Shown here: positions 32,466 through 41,319 of the stretch, piece after piece
Numbering within the stretch: position 1 is the stretch's first letter
Layout: each line of letters opens with the position of its first letter
The notes under the pieces: generated by a model
Databases searched by the model: none
What the model was told of the DNA's origin: nothing
The model's input: the letters and a program-made list of their open reading frames with translations, nothing else
DNA from: Prevotella sp.
GTDB lineage: Bacteria; Bacillota; Clostridia; Oscillospirales; Ruminococcaceae
Assembly: GCA_023663025.1 (NCBI GenBank)
Contig: JAMPIC010000008.1
Location: 1 to 64,000, forward strand
Direction of reading: 5' to 3'
Length of the DNA: 64,000 nucleotides
Translations under genes and position numbers: made by a program

Positions 32466-34577
32466 ATGTTTGATAATCACAAAATTTTCAAGACCACATA
32501 CGCGGGCAGGGAAATGACCATTGAAACCGGCAAGACCTGCGAGCTTTCCAACGGTTCGTGCTGGGTTCGCTACGGCGAGACCGTGGTTATGGCGAACGTT
32601 ACCGCCAGCGTTAAACCCAGAGAGGGCATTGACTTTTTCCCGCTTTCGGTTGACTATGAGGAGAGGCTTTACTCCGTGGGACGTATTCCCGGTTCGTTTA
32701 TGAAGAGAGAGGGCAAGCCCAGCGAAAAGGCTATCCTCACTTCAAGAGTGGTGGACAGACCTATCCGTCCCCTGTTCCCGAAAGATATGCGGAACGACGT
32801 TTCCGTGGTGATGACGGTGCTTTCCGTCGACCCCGACTATTCCCCCGAGATATGCGGTATGATCGCGACATCGGTGGCTATCTCCATTTCCGACATTCCT
32901 TGGAACGGTCCTATCGGCGGCATAAGCGTGGGACTTGTGGACGGGGAAATCGTGCTCAATCCCACACTTGCGCAGCGTGAAAAGACCGATCTGAACCTCA
33001 CCGTTGCGGGCACAATGGAAAAAATTGTTATGATTGAAGCGGGCGCAAACGAAGTCGACGACGACACTATGCTGAAAGCTATTATGACGGGTCACGAGGA
33101 AATTAAGAAAATAGTGGCGTTCATTTCCGACATTCAGAAGCAAATCGGCAAGAAAAAGTTCGAGTTTGAGTCTATGGAGGTTGACCACGACCTGTTCGAC
33201 GCTATCGAGGAATTGGTGGGCGAAAAGGTGAAAATCGCTCTCGACACCAACGACAAGAATGTCCGCGAGGAACGGCTTAACCCCATTAAGGACGAGGTAC
33301 ACGAAAAATTCGACGAGGAGTACCCCGAAAAAATTGCTATGATAGACGAATGCATATACAAGCTGCAAAAGAAAATTGTCAGAAACTGGCTCTATGAGGG
33401 CAAGCGTGTTGACGGCAGAGGTATCGACGAAATTCGTCCCCTTGCCGCCGAAGTCGGCGTTCTCCCCAGAGTTCACGGTTCGGGACTTTTCACAAGGGGT
33501 CAGACGCAGGTTCTCACAGTTGCTACGCTCGGTCCGGTAAGCGATTCGCAGCGTATCGACGGTTTGGACGAGGAGGACAGCAAGAGGTATATGCACCACT
33601 ACAATTTCCCGTCCTACTCGGTGGGCGAAACCAAACCCAGCAGAGGTCCGGGACGCCGTGAAATCGGTCACGGCGCGCTTGCCGAAAGAGCGCTTGAACC
33701 CGTTATTCCCCCTGTTGAGGAGTTTCCTTACGCGCTGCGGCTTGTTTCCGAGGTGCTTTCCTCTAACGGTTCTACTTCGCAGGGTTCGATATGCGGTTCA
33801 ACCCTTGCTCTTATGGACGCCGGCGTGCCTATCAAAGCACCCGTTGCGGGAATTTCCTGCGGTCTTATTACAAGAGACGACGGCAGCTTTATGACAATGG
33901 TTGACATTCAGGGACTGGAGGACTTCTTCGGCGATATGGACTTCAAGGTTGGCGGCACTCACAAGGGTATTACCGCTATTCAAGTGGATATCAAGGTGGA
34001 CGGTCTTACTCCCGAAATAATTAAGGAAGCTTTTGCCAAAACTCACAAGGCGAGGGACTATATCCTCGACGAGATTATGCTGAAAGCCATTCCCGCACCC
34101 AGACCCGAGGTGGGCAAGTACGCTCCCAAAATGCTTCAGACCAAAGTTCCCGTGGATAAGATCCGCGAGGTTATCGGTCAGGGCGGCAAGGTTATTCAGA
34201 AGATTTCCGCCGACTGCAACGTTAAAATCGACATCAACGACGACGGAAACGTATTTATTTCCGGTATTGATCTGGACAGCGCAAAGAAAGCGCTCCAAAT
34301 CGTTGAGACTATCGCCAATGACCCCGAGATCGGCGCGATCTACAAGGGCAAAGTTGTCCGCATAATGAACTTCGGCGCATTTGTGGAGATCGCTCCCGGC
34401 AAGGACGGACTGGTACACATTTCCAAGCTGGACAAGCAGCGGGTTGAAAAGGTGGAGGACGTTGTTTCCATCGGCGACGAGATTGTTGTAAAGGTTATGG
34501 AGATCGACAGCCAGGGCAGAATAAACCTTTCGAGAAGGGACGCTCTTGCCGACATCGAGGCAAAGAAAAACAACTGA
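32466..34577 (+). CDS. pnp: polynucleotide phosphorylase
   Basis: 3'-5' phosphorolytic exoribonuclease of the degradosome. 703 residues with two RNase PH domains separated by a helical domain, then KH (VPVDKIREVIGQGGKVIQKI near 560) and S1 (IYKGKVVRIMNFGAFVEI near 622). Active-site segments FPSYSVGETKPSRGPGRREIGHG and GSTSQGSICGSTLALMDAGV are intact. Preceded by AGGAGG. The codon use is slightly more constrained than its neighbours, as expected for a highly expressed gene. Confidence 0.98.
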   Translation: MFDNHKIFKTTYAGREMTIETGKTCELSNGSCWVRYGETVVMANVTASVKPREGIDFFPLSVDYEERLYSVGRIPGSFMKREGKPSEKAILTSRVVDRPIRPLFPKDMRNDVSVVMTVLSVDPDYSPEICGMIATSVAISISDIPWNGPIGGISVGLVDGEIVLNPTLAQREKTDLNLTVAGTMEKIVMIEAGANEVDDDTMLKAIMTGHEEIKKIVAFISDIQKQIGKKKFEFESMEVDHDLFDAIEELVGEKVKIALDTNDKNVREERLNPIKDEVHEKFDEEYPEKIAMIDECIYKLQKKIVRNWLYEGKRVDGRGIDEIRPLAAEVGVLPRVHGSGLFTRGQTQVLTVATLGPVSDSQRIDGLDEEDSKRYMHHYNFPSYSVGETKPSRGPGRREIGHGALAERALEPVIPPVEEFPYALRLVSEVLSSNGSTSQGSICGSTLALMDAGVPIKAPVAGISCGLITRDDGSFMTMVDIQGLEDFFGDMDFKVGGTHKGITAIQVDIKVDGLTPEIIKEAFAKTHKARDYILDEIMLKAIPAPRPEVGKYAPKMLQTKVPVDKIREVIGQGGKVIQKISADCNVKIDINDDGNVFISGIDLDSAKKALQIVETIANDPEIGAIYKGKVVRIMNFGAFVEIAPGKDGLVHISKLDKQRVEKVEDVVSIGDEIVVKVMEIDSQGRINLSRRDALADIEAKKNN

Positions 34578-34602
34578 AAAAGGTTTGGCACTGCAAAAAC
34601 CA

Positions 34603-34634
34603 AAGCCGGCGCTTTCATGAGCGCCGGCTTTTTT
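34603..34634 (+). terminator. terminator of pnp
   Basis: GCCGGCGCT (34605-34613) pairs with AGCGCCGGC (34620-34628), then TTTTTT. Confidence 0.9.
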
Positions 34635-34864
34635 GCGGCTGAATATGTAAAAAAGTTTGCGGTCAAACATTTTTACCTCGAATTTTTTCTGTTGATTTTC
34701 GGTATTCCTCGGGAGTACAGCCGCAGCATTTTTAAACCTTCCGTTGAGATTTTTAAGATTTAAACGTACAGTATAAAAGTACAGCAAACACGAACATTCG
34801 CGAAAGGCACCCAAAGCAAAAATACTTTGAATGCCTTTTTAGGGAAAACAAATATTGGATATTA

Positions 34865-36961
34865 TCAATTATTCACGGAACTGTTCACGATAAGTCCCGT
34901 CATACTTTTTCCGCATATTGCCATTGTGGAGGCGTTGTGCAGGAACGCGGACGTGCTCGGAGAAATCACCCCGAAAAGTCCCGACAAAAGCAGCGCGGAA
35001 TTAAACAGCAGAATAAACCGGTAATTTTTATGTATCCGCTCCATTAAAAGCCCGCTTAGTTTGCGCAGACGGACAAGCTCCGTCAAGTCCGCACCCCGTA
35101 GGGTTATATCGGCGGTTTCCCTTGCGATGTCGGACGCGTCGCTCATCGCCGCGGAAACGTTCGCCGCCGCCAGCGCGGGAGCGTCGTTTATGCCGTCGCC
35201 GACCATTACCACCCGTTTTCCCTCGGCTTTTAATTTTTCCACCATACCGTGTTTTTCCTCGGGGAGGACTTGCGCGTAAAACTCGGTTATGCCAAGCTTT
35301 TCGGCGGTAATTTCGGCGGCTTTCGCGCTGTCACCCGTCAGCATTATGACGTTTTCAAAGCCGGCGTTTTTCAGCATTTTCACGGCTTCGCCCGCTTCGG
35401 CGCGGGGCGGGTCTGCAATGCACAGTGCGGCGGAAAGCTCGTCCCCCACCGCAAGGTAAATCACCGAGCAAGCACCTGATTTTTCATCGATTTCAGCCTG
35501 CTGTTCCGCTGTAATTTCCACGCCCTCGTCGTCGCAGACAAAATGCCTGCTGCCGATTATGGCGCGTTTTCCGTTAAGGGTAGTGGCAATTCCGTGAGCG
35601 ACAATGTAGTTCACCTCGGCGTGTTCTTCCTCGTGGTCGAGACCGTTTTCGGCAGCGGCTTTCACTATCGCGCGGGCAATGCTGTGAGGAAAATGCTCCT
35701 CCAGACAGGCGGCAATTTTCAATGCCTCCTCATCTGAATATTTCCCGAAAGGAATTACCTTTTCGAGGACGGGCTCGGCGTTCGTCAGCGTACCCGTTTT
35801 GTCAAAAACTATGGTGTCCGCCGCCGCAAATTCTTCAAGATATTTTCCGCCCTTTACGGTGATGTTCATATCCGCCGCCTCTTTTATGGCGGAAATTACC
35901 GAAATCGGCGTGGACAGCTTTATGGCGCAGGAATAATCCACCATAAGCACCGAAACAGCCTTGGTGATATTCCGGGTCAGCAGCAGGACAAGTCCGAAAC
36001 CCACAAAGCTGAACGGCACAATGCTGTCCGCAAGCCTTTCGGCGCGGCTCTGCACTCCCGCTTTCAGATTTTCGGAATTGTCGATAAGCTCGATAATTTT
36101 GCTGATTTTCGTGTTTGAGGAAAGCTCCCTAACCGTTACCGCAAGACTGCCCTCCTCAACGACCGTGCCCGCGAAAACCGTTGCTCCCGCTGACTTCATA
36201 ACCGCCAGCGGCTCGCCCGTCATTGAAGCTTCATTGACGTAGGCTTCGCCGCCGCAAATCTCGCCGTCCACGGGAATTACGCTGCCCGTGCGTACTCTTA
36301 CCACATCGCCCTTTTTAAGCTCCGACATCGGTATAAGCACATCGGTACCGTCCTTTACCAGCCAAACCTTGTCGGTTTTTACCGCCAGACTGTCCGCCAA
36401 AACAGCTTTGGTACGGGCGCGGGTGTAGTCCTCCAAATGCGCGGAAATATTAAGCAGGAACATCACCGTTCCCGCCGTTTTGTAATTCCTTTGCAGCAGG
36501 CACGCGCCGATTGAAGCACCGTCAAGAACCTCCACGGCGAGACGTCCGTCCAGTAAAGTTTTTATGCCACGCAGCACAAATTTAAGTCCGCGGAAAATAA
36601 TTATGTATTTGCGTATCGACATCGGAATAAACAGCTTTGAAAATATTTTGCGCCCCGCCACGGAGGTAAGCCTGTTTCTGAAATCTCGGTCGATTTCGGA
36701 AATTCCGTACTCCGAATCGGGGGCGGAAATTTCGAGGGTACGGGGGTCTAAGCCCGCAATAATTTCAATAACGTTTTCGCGGAAACCGTCCTTGTAACAA
36801 ACCAAGATCCCGCCGTTTTCGCTGCGGATCTCGGCTTTTGTCACAAAGGGCGCGGAGACAATTTCCCTGTAAACGCTGTACTCCAAAGCCTTGTCAAAGG
36901 CGTACCCGCCGCAGCGGAACCGTATGCGGCGGGGTTTGTCGTAAACAATTTTAAACTTCAT
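34865..36961 (-). CDS. P1B-type metal-transporting ATPase with non-canonical membrane motif
   Basis: 698 residues. The N-terminus is a degenerate HMA-like domain without the CxxC metal site. Then come membrane helices, actuator motif TGE (248-250), the metal-site helix YSCAIKLSTP (343-352), the phosphorylation motif DKTGT (387-391), FPHSIARAI (the P1B HP motif) and GDGINDAPAL. The metal helix normally reads CPC, SPC or TPC; here the proline is replaced (Y-S-C) and a Lys follows, so the ion cannot be predicted from known classes. Only one membrane pair follows the ATP domain. The start codon overlaps the stop of a small DUF6110-type gene by one base, so the two are translationally coupled. Confidence 0.9.
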   Translation of the reverse strand: MKFKIVYDKPRRIRFRCGGYAFDKALEYSVYREIVSAPFVTKAEIRSENGGILVCYKDGFRENVIEIIAGLDPRTLEISAPDSEYGISEIDRDFRNRLTSVAGRKIFSKLFIPMSIRKYIIIFRGLKFVLRGIKTLLDGRLAVEVLDGASIGACLLQRNYKTAGTVMFLLNISAHLEDYTRARTKAVLADSLAVKTDKVWLVKDGTDVLIPMSELKKGDVVRVRTGSVIPVDGEICGGEAYVNEASMTGEPLAVMKSAGATVFAGTVVEEGSLAVTVRELSSNTKISKIIELIDNSENLKAGVQSRAERLADSIVPFSFVGFGLVLLLTRNITKAVSVLMVDYSCAIKLSTPISVISAIKEAADMNITVKGGKYLEEFAAADTIVFDKTGTLTNAEPVLEKVIPFGKYSDEEALKIAACLEEHFPHSIARAIVKAAAENGLDHEEEHAEVNYIVAHGIATTLNGKRAIIGSRHFVCDDEGVEITAEQQAEIDEKSGACSVIYLAVGDELSAALCIADPPRAEAGEAVKMLKNAGFENVIMLTGDSAKAAEITAEKLGITEFYAQVLPEEKHGMVEKLKAEGKRVVMVGDGINDAPALAAANVSAAMSDASDIARETADITLRGADLTELVRLRKLSGLLMERIHKNYRFILLFNSALLLSGLFGVISPSTSAFLHNASTMAICGKSMTGLIVNSSVNN

Positions 36962-37221
36962 TACGCGTCCGCTTCTTCCCCGGTGGTTTCTTCACTGTCA
37001 AGTCCCGCCTCGACCTTCGCGTCATAGCAAATATCGGCAGCCTCGTCTTTCATATTTTGAAACGCCTCCTTGGCGTCGTGAGTGAATTTCATACCCTTGG
37101 CAAGTCCCGTAACGGCAAGCTGACGGGTTTTTTCCGAGGTAAGAATTTTCTTGCCGACGATAACCGCCGCCGCGCCGCCCAGCGCACACAAAAGCTTTGC
37201 GTTTTTTAACAGATGAAACAT
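36961..37221 (-). CDS. small membrane-associated partner of the P-type ATPase (DUF6110-like)
   Basis: 86 residues: one hydrophobic helix near the N-terminus (LLCALGGAAAVIVGKKIL), then an amphipathic helical region and an acidic tail (EETTGEEADA). Start at the ATG eight bases after AAGGAG; a GTG three codons earlier overlaps that site. Small proteins of this form are commonly found ahead of this type of P1B ATPase in Clostridia and are labelled DUF6110; role unknown, perhaps an assembly or regulatory subunit. Confidence 0.7.
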   Translation of the reverse strand: MFHLLKNAKLLCALGGAAAVIVGKKILTSEKTRQLAVTGLAKGMKFTHDAKEAFQNMKDEAADICYDAKVEAGLDSEETTGEEADA

Positions 37222-37274
37222 ACTGACCACTCCTTATACTTTTCAAAATCCGACAACTTTCGCCGCCTGAGAAT

Positions 37275-37304
37275 AGTATAGCACCGATTTGATATGTTAG
37301 TCAA
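37275..37304 (-). promoter_or_regulatory. promoter of the P-type ATPase operon
   Basis: On the minus strand TTGACT (37304-37299), 18-base spacer, TATACT (37280-37275). The -35 overlaps the last codons of the methyltransferase gene. Confidence 0.7.
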
Positions 37305-38092
37305 GACTTACTTTTGTGCCACTTAAAAACCGCCAGCCTGTTATTTAAATTCGGCGCGGCAACACTGCCGATAACTCCGACGAAAGTGTATTTTTTCATT
37401 TCGTCCCAAAAGCTGTTTTCCCGTACCAATTCAAGCCTTGGGTCAAGGGGCAGCAAATCCTTTCCCGAACGCGTTCCCCAGCCGAATTTCGCATTGGTGT
37501 TTTTTACCGTGTCGTGACGTTTTTCGTTCATCATTTTCGGGTGCATAAGCTCCGCCAAAATAAAACCTTTTTCAAAAGAATTTGTAATATTATTCAGAAT
37601 TTTCTTCACCTGTTCCCTTGAAAAATACATTAAAAGCCCCTCTGCAATTATTATTGTAATTTCACTTTTGGGTATGTTTTCCGTCCAGCCGCTGCCAAGA
37701 ATATTTGCCGCCAGCATATGCTCTCTTTCGGTTTCGTCAAAAACTTTTTTCCGCACCTCAATCGAGTCGGGAAGATCGACGTTGAACCACTGTACGGTAC
37801 CGTTATCAACCCGCGAAAAACGGTCGTCCAGCCCGCAGCCTATATTTACGCAAACCGCGTCCGGATATTTTTGCAGTAAATTTTTTACCTCGCGGTCAAA
37901 CATAATTGTCCGCGCAACAACACCTTCGTGCGAGAAAAATTTGTCGTAATTTTTTGTATCTATCGCAAGCGTTTCAATTATTTCAACCGCCTTTTTATCA
38001 TGTATTCTTGCGTTTTTACGCCTGCTCTCGGCGGCTCTTACCGCAAGGGGAATCAAAGCCGTTTCCTGAACGTCGCCAAGCTGTAAATTCAT
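37301..38092 (-). CDS. class I SAM-dependent O-methyltransferase (LCM/TcmP-like)
   Basis: 263 residues. The SAM-binding motif I is VNIGCGLDDRFSRVDNG near residue 85, preceded by TIMFDREVKNLL and followed by WFNVDLPDSIEVRK (motif II acidic residue) and ITIIIAEGLLMYFSREQV. This layout matches the leucine carboxyl methyltransferase/TcmP group, in which bacterial members methylate small molecules. The substrate is unknown and there is no biosynthetic cluster alongside. It follows two small membrane proteins on the same strand (40-base gap), so may be co-transcribed with them. Confidence 0.85.
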   Translation of the reverse strand: MNLQLGDVQETALIPLAVRAAESRRKNARIHDKKAVEIIETLAIDTKNYDKFFSHEGVVARTIMFDREVKNLLQKYPDAVCVNIGCGLDDRFSRVDNGTVQWFNVDLPDSIEVRKKVFDETEREHMLAANILGSGWTENIPKSEITIIIAEGLLMYFSREQVKKILNNITNSFEKGFILAELMHPKMMNEKRHDTVKNTNAKFGWGTRSGKDLLPLDPRLELVRENSFWDEMKKYTFVGVIGSVAAPNLNNRLAVFKWHKSKS

Positions 38093-38131
38093 TTTTATCC
38101 CTCCGAAATTAATTTAATTATTTTTATGTTT

Positions 38132-38620
38132 TCAAAGCATAACCGCGATTTTCGCAAGCAGCGCAGCCGCAGGGACATACACCGCCGACATAATAATTCT
38201 TTCCGCCAGAACAAAAGATATTTTTTTCACATGGGAAATATCCTCCGCGCCCTTTATCACCCAGAATTTGTCGAACCGCACCCATATTTCGTCAATGACA
38301 ATTCCGTCGAACCAGTTCATTGTTTCAAGTAAAATCAGCGCATGAATAAATGCCGTTTTAAAGTCGGAAATGCCGCTCCACACCCCGATAAAAATTACCG
38401 GCAGAACCGCGCAGCCTATCAGCAGAACCGCGAAAAAAATTACCTTGCGGCGCGACGCTTCTTCTTTTTTCGCAAGACCCAATTCAAAAACCCGCTTCTG
38501 AATTTCTTTCGGATAAAAGAAAATTCCCCTCAGCGGGTCGTTCAGCACAAGCAGCTTTACGCACGCCGTAAAAAATATCAAATAAATAATTACTTGAAAA
38601 AATAAAAGCATAATTTTCAC
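38132..38620 (-). CDS. hypothetical four-helix membrane protein
   Basis: 162 residues with four hydrophobic segments (about 3-23, 62-82, 88-105, 140-160). The loop after helix 1 is basic and contains YPKEIQKR. The third helix leads into the motif ETMNWFDGIVIDEIWVRFDKF. The neighbouring protein at 38641 has a corresponding KAFDIIVLDYFLITKTKFF in the same place, so the two look like divergent relatives. No known domain recognised. Gap of 20 bases to the upstream gene, same strand. Confidence 0.65.
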   Translation of the reverse strand: MKIMLLFFQVIIYLIFFTACVKLLVLNDPLRGIFFYPKEIQKRVFELGLAKKEEASRRKVIFFAVLLIGCAVLPVIFIGVWSGISDFKTAFIHALILLETMNWFDGIVIDEIWVRFDKFWVIKGAEDISHVKKISFVLAERIIMSAVYVPAAALLAKIAVML

Positions 38621-38640
38621 CTTTCATATTTTTGAATTTT

Positions 38641-39132
38641 TTAAAAAAGCATACAAATTCCCGCCGCCGCAAGGCATAAAAACGGAAATAAAACAATTCG
38701 GGTAATTTGCTGCTTTTTATTGAAGCCGAATTGATTATACCCCGGATTACCCTCGGTTTCGGGGTAAAAATGCTGAAAAAATTTTGTTTTTGTAATTAAA
38801 AAATAATCAAGGACAATTATATCAAAAGCCTTTACGCAGTACATTATTATCATAAAACGGGCGAAAAAATTCCAAAAGGAAAAGCCGTTTTTTATGCCGT
38901 CGTAAGCGGCGAAAATTATCGCGCCCGCATATATCAGGCAGCCGAAAATAAGAATTACCGTACCGATAATCGTGCTGAATTTCGGCTTGTCGGGGAGCTT
39001 GTTCATAGCCTCCCGCAAATCTTTCGGAAGCCATTTCCCCACGCGGCAGGGCGGCATAAAAGCAGCCGCGCCCCATATTGTCAAAAATAAATCAGCGCAG
39101 ATCACCGCCGCCGCAATTATTGTTACCGCCAT
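38641..39132 (-). CDS. hypothetical four-helix membrane protein
   Basis: 163 residues, first gene of a three-gene run (two membrane proteins, methyltransferase). Helices at about 3-25, 55-78, 88-112 and 143-162. The loop WLPKDLREAMNKLPDKP parallels YPKEIQKRVFELG in the next gene, and the motif FDIIVLDYFLITKTKFF parallels its FDGIVIDEIW. Function unknown. Expressed from a strong promoter with inverted repeats around the start of transcription. Confidence 0.65.
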   Translation of the reverse strand: MAVTIIAAAVICADLFLTIWGAAAFMPPCRVGKWLPKDLREAMNKLPDKPKFSTIIGTVILIFGCLIYAGAIIFAAYDGIKNGFSFWNFFARFMIIMYCVKAFDIIVLDYFLITKTKFFQHFYPETEGNPGYNQFGFNKKQQITRIVLFPFLCLAAAGICMLF

Positions 39133-39208
39133 AAAAATCTCCTTTTTTCATTATGTACGGCCGGGTCGAATTAATCGTTCCGGAAATAAATGAACATATG
39201 CCGCTTTA

Positions 39209-39260
39209 TTAGCGATAGCTAACTGAATATCAGTATACATCTTAAATTCATATTTGTCAA
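39209..39260 (-). promoter_or_regulatory. promoter with two adjoining inverted repeats
   Basis: On the minus strand TTGACA (39260-39255), 17-base spacer, TATACT (39237-39232). Two inverted repeats adjoin: ACTGAATATCAGT (39222-39234), overlapping the -10, and TTAGCGATAGCTAA (39209-39222), over the start of transcription. Such placement suggests repression; the regulator is unknown. Confidence 0.75.
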
Positions 39261-39346
39261 TAGACGGGGGATATTTTTACACATTTTTAATATTTTCCGC
39301 TGTACGGAACGTTCGGTACTGCCATAAAAAATCCCGCAAAAAGTCC

Positions 39347-39379
39347 GACGGCGCGGAAACCTGCGGTCTCTGCGCCGTC
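39347..39379 (-). terminator. terminator of the 39415-40038 gene
   Basis: GACGGCGC (39347-39354) pairs with GCGCCGTC (39372-39379); on the minus strand GGACTTTTTG follows. Confidence 0.75.
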
Positions 39380-39414
39380 AAATGTATTAACGCTCTGAAC
39401 GGTTACGGAGGAGC

Positions 39415-40038
39415 TTACTCCTCAAATTTGTCGAAGTTGTAATCGACGGTGACCTCGCCTGTGCTCTCGTTTTCGGAGAGGACAATGGTCAGGTACTGCT
39501 GACCCTCGTACTCGATCTCAACGGGACGTCTGGAAATTGTTGCCGCGTCAAAGAAGGGATCTGTGATCTCAAAGTCGCTGAGCGCAACAAAAAGCTTGGG
39601 GTGAATTGCAAAATTTACCTTGAAGCCGGGACGAACACTGCACGAGAACAGGGGCTTGCCGTTCTTGGCGACTACAGCCTCGCTGGTAGCGGTGTTCTTG
39701 TTGTGGATCTCGATGGTGTCTCCCTCGGGAGAAGGCTCGCTGCTCTTGCGGACGTCAAGTGCGCCGCCGTTGTTGTAGATGTCCCATGCTGTGTTGTACT
39801 CAACGTCAAGCAGCTTTGTCATGATCTTTCCGTCGTGACCGATGACTTCCATGGAACCGATGGATATTTCCGTGGGAAGCATCGCTCTCATCTGTGCGCC
39901 GGGGGCAAGGTACTGGTGTTCCCAGGCTGCCGTCTTGAAGTTTTTAACGTTGAGAGTTACCGCTTCCTGATAAAGGAGCACCTGCTGAGTTGTGCCGAGC
40001 TTGCTCTTGACTCTGATTTTCAGGTCTGTGTTTGCCAT
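39415..40038 (-). CDS. hypothetical beta-rich protein
   Basis: 207 residues, no signal peptide or membrane helix. Sequence alternates short beta-like strands with turns; it opens NTDLKIRVKSKLGTTQQVLLYQEAV and ends EVTVDYNFDKFEE. Contains HNKNTATSEAVVAKNGKP and a SCSVRPGFKVNFAIHPK segment. I do not recognise a family. GAGGTAA precedes the ATG. It is divergent from a LytTR regulator across a 400-base gap, so that regulator may control it. Monocistronic. Confidence 0.7.
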   Translation of the reverse strand: MANTDLKIRVKSKLGTTQQVLLYQEAVTLNVKNFKTAAWEHQYLAPGAQMRAMLPTEISIGSMEVIGHDGKIMTKLLDVEYNTAWDIYNNGGALDVRKSSEPSPEGDTIEIHNKNTATSEAVVAKNGKPLFSCSVRPGFKVNFAIHPKLFVALSDFEITDPFFDAATISRRPVEIEYEGQQYLTIVLSENESTGEVTVDYNFDKFEE

Positions 40039-40438
40039 AATAGATTACCTCTTTCTCTGCGGCTGTTTGATTTTTGTACCGTCGTCGGCTGCCGCAGCCT
40101 TACCTCGGGCGGTTTATCTATGTAATGCCGTCGGATATCCGGACGGTACCGCGCTTACAGGAACTTCGCTGTCGGTTTTGCCTTAATCGGGCGGGATTTT
40201 CCTTTGCGCTTTGTCCTGCGTATCCGTATCAGCTTGTCCCGATTATAACATGAGCAAGGACTGTATGTTCGTAAATTTCACAGATAGACCGCAATGCGTC
40301 ACCGTTTGCCTGCGGAAAGGACTTTGTCCGATCCGTGACAAAAAAAGACCCGTTTGTGACAGATTTGCGCCGCGCTGCGTTTTTATGCGTATACTTAACT
40401 TATCGGCGCCGTTAATATACGATGAAAGGAACCGGATA
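40039..40438. other. 400-base divergent intergenic region
   Basis: Separates the beta-rich protein gene (minus) from the LytTR gene (plus). It holds the GTGACA direct repeats and a TATACT -10 described separately. Nothing else is clear; a TATAAT on the minus strand near 40240 lacks a convincing -35. Confidence 0.5.
40335..40395 (+). promoter_or_regulatory. LytTR-like direct repeats and -10 of the LytTR gene
   Basis: GTGACA at 40335-40340 and again at 40356-40361: direct repeats 21 bases apart, two helical turns, the arrangement LytTR dimers use. TATACT at 40390-40395 is a good -10, but there is no -35 at the right distance, as in activator-dependent promoters. Autoregulation is inferred. Confidence 0.5.
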
Positions 40439-41179
40439 ATGGAAATTATTATTTATTCCGGGAGCGCAGAACGGGGTATCCTGTTCGGTCGGATAATTGA
40501 CGGCATAATAATGCGCAGACGTCTGCGGCTCATGTCGCTGCACACTGTTTTTCCCCGGAACGCCGAGGAGCTGAAGTCTTTGATAAGACCCGACAGAGGG
40601 TACCTTGTAATCGCGGACGCCGACGGCTTTCCCGATTGGAAAAAAACCGCCGCCGAAATATCCTCCGAATGCAGGCGCGTAAGCTTCTGCATTGTTTCCG
40701 AATCCGCGGAAAACGCTGCGGAAGCCATTAACACGGAAGCAAATGTGTGCGGATACATAAAAATTGCCGGGAACCGGCTTGAGGAAAGCTTTGAAAAGGT
40801 TCTTGAAAACATATACGGCAGGATAACCACCGTCTGCGGCGGAATAATGACTTTCGGCGAGGACGGCTCGCTGAAAATCATAAGTTTTTCGGACATATAC
40901 TACATAGAAACCATCAAGCAGCAGCACCGCTGCACCATATACCACAAAAACGGTACGGACACCATGCGGGCGGATATCTCCAGACTGATAGAACAGCTCG
41001 ACGGAAGATTTGAGATAACCCGTTCATCGACTATAGCAAATCTTTCTGCGGTATGCAGGATTGAGGACGGTCTGATTTTTTTCGGGGACGGCATTTTCTG
41101 TTCCGCCGCCGCCAAAAGGCTCGGGGAGATCAAAAAGATCATGCGCACTCAGACGGTTGTCCCTCCGGGCGGCGGATAA
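40439..41179 (+). CDS. LytTR-family response regulator with atypical receiver
   Basis: 246 residues from the ATG preceded by AAAGGA; the frame is open further upstream but without a start signal. Residues 1-125 look like a receiver-type fold (MEIIIYSGSAERGILFG, then YLVIADADGFPDWKKTA with a possible Asp near 57-59) but lack the standard acidic pair at the start, so phosphorylation is uncertain. Residues about 140-240 are a LytTR DNA-binding domain (IISFSDIYYIETIKQQHRC, RGDISRL-like segment, SSTIANLSAVCRIEDG). No LytS-type kinase is nearby. Ends in PPGGG. Confidence 0.85.
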   Translation: MEIIIYSGSAERGILFGRIIDGIIMRRRLRLMSLHTVFPRNAEELKSLIRPDRGYLVIADADGFPDWKKTAAEISSECRRVSFCIVSESAENAAEAINTEANVCGYIKIAGNRLEESFEKVLENIYGRITTVCGGIMTFGEDGSLKIISFSDIYYIETIKQQHRCTIYHKNGTDTMRADISRLIEQLDGRFEITRSSTIANLSAVCRIEDGLIFFGDGIFCSAAAKRLGEIKKIMRTQTVVPPGGG

Positions 41180-41203
41180 AGTGCAATTTATAATTTTCCA
41201 ACA

Positions 41204-41242
41204 AAAAAACGCTTGTAATCTTTATAAAACAAGCGTTTTTTA
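41204..41242. terminator. bidirectional terminator
   Basis: ACGCTTGT and ACAAGCGT arms with A-runs before and T-runs after, so it can stop the LytTR transcript (plus) and the membrane-protein array (minus). Confidence 0.9.
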
Positions 41243-41319
41243 TTTATTTCCGATTTCCGCAGCATATTTTTTTTTTTGCCCATCTTGCCGAAAAACGATA
41301 TTTTCCGTGGATATTGCTT

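Noticed and set aside
40211..40438. Extending the LytTR gene upstream to 40211
   Set aside because: The extension has no ribosome site, contains the promoter and the direct repeats, and the ATG at 40439 has AAAGGA in front.
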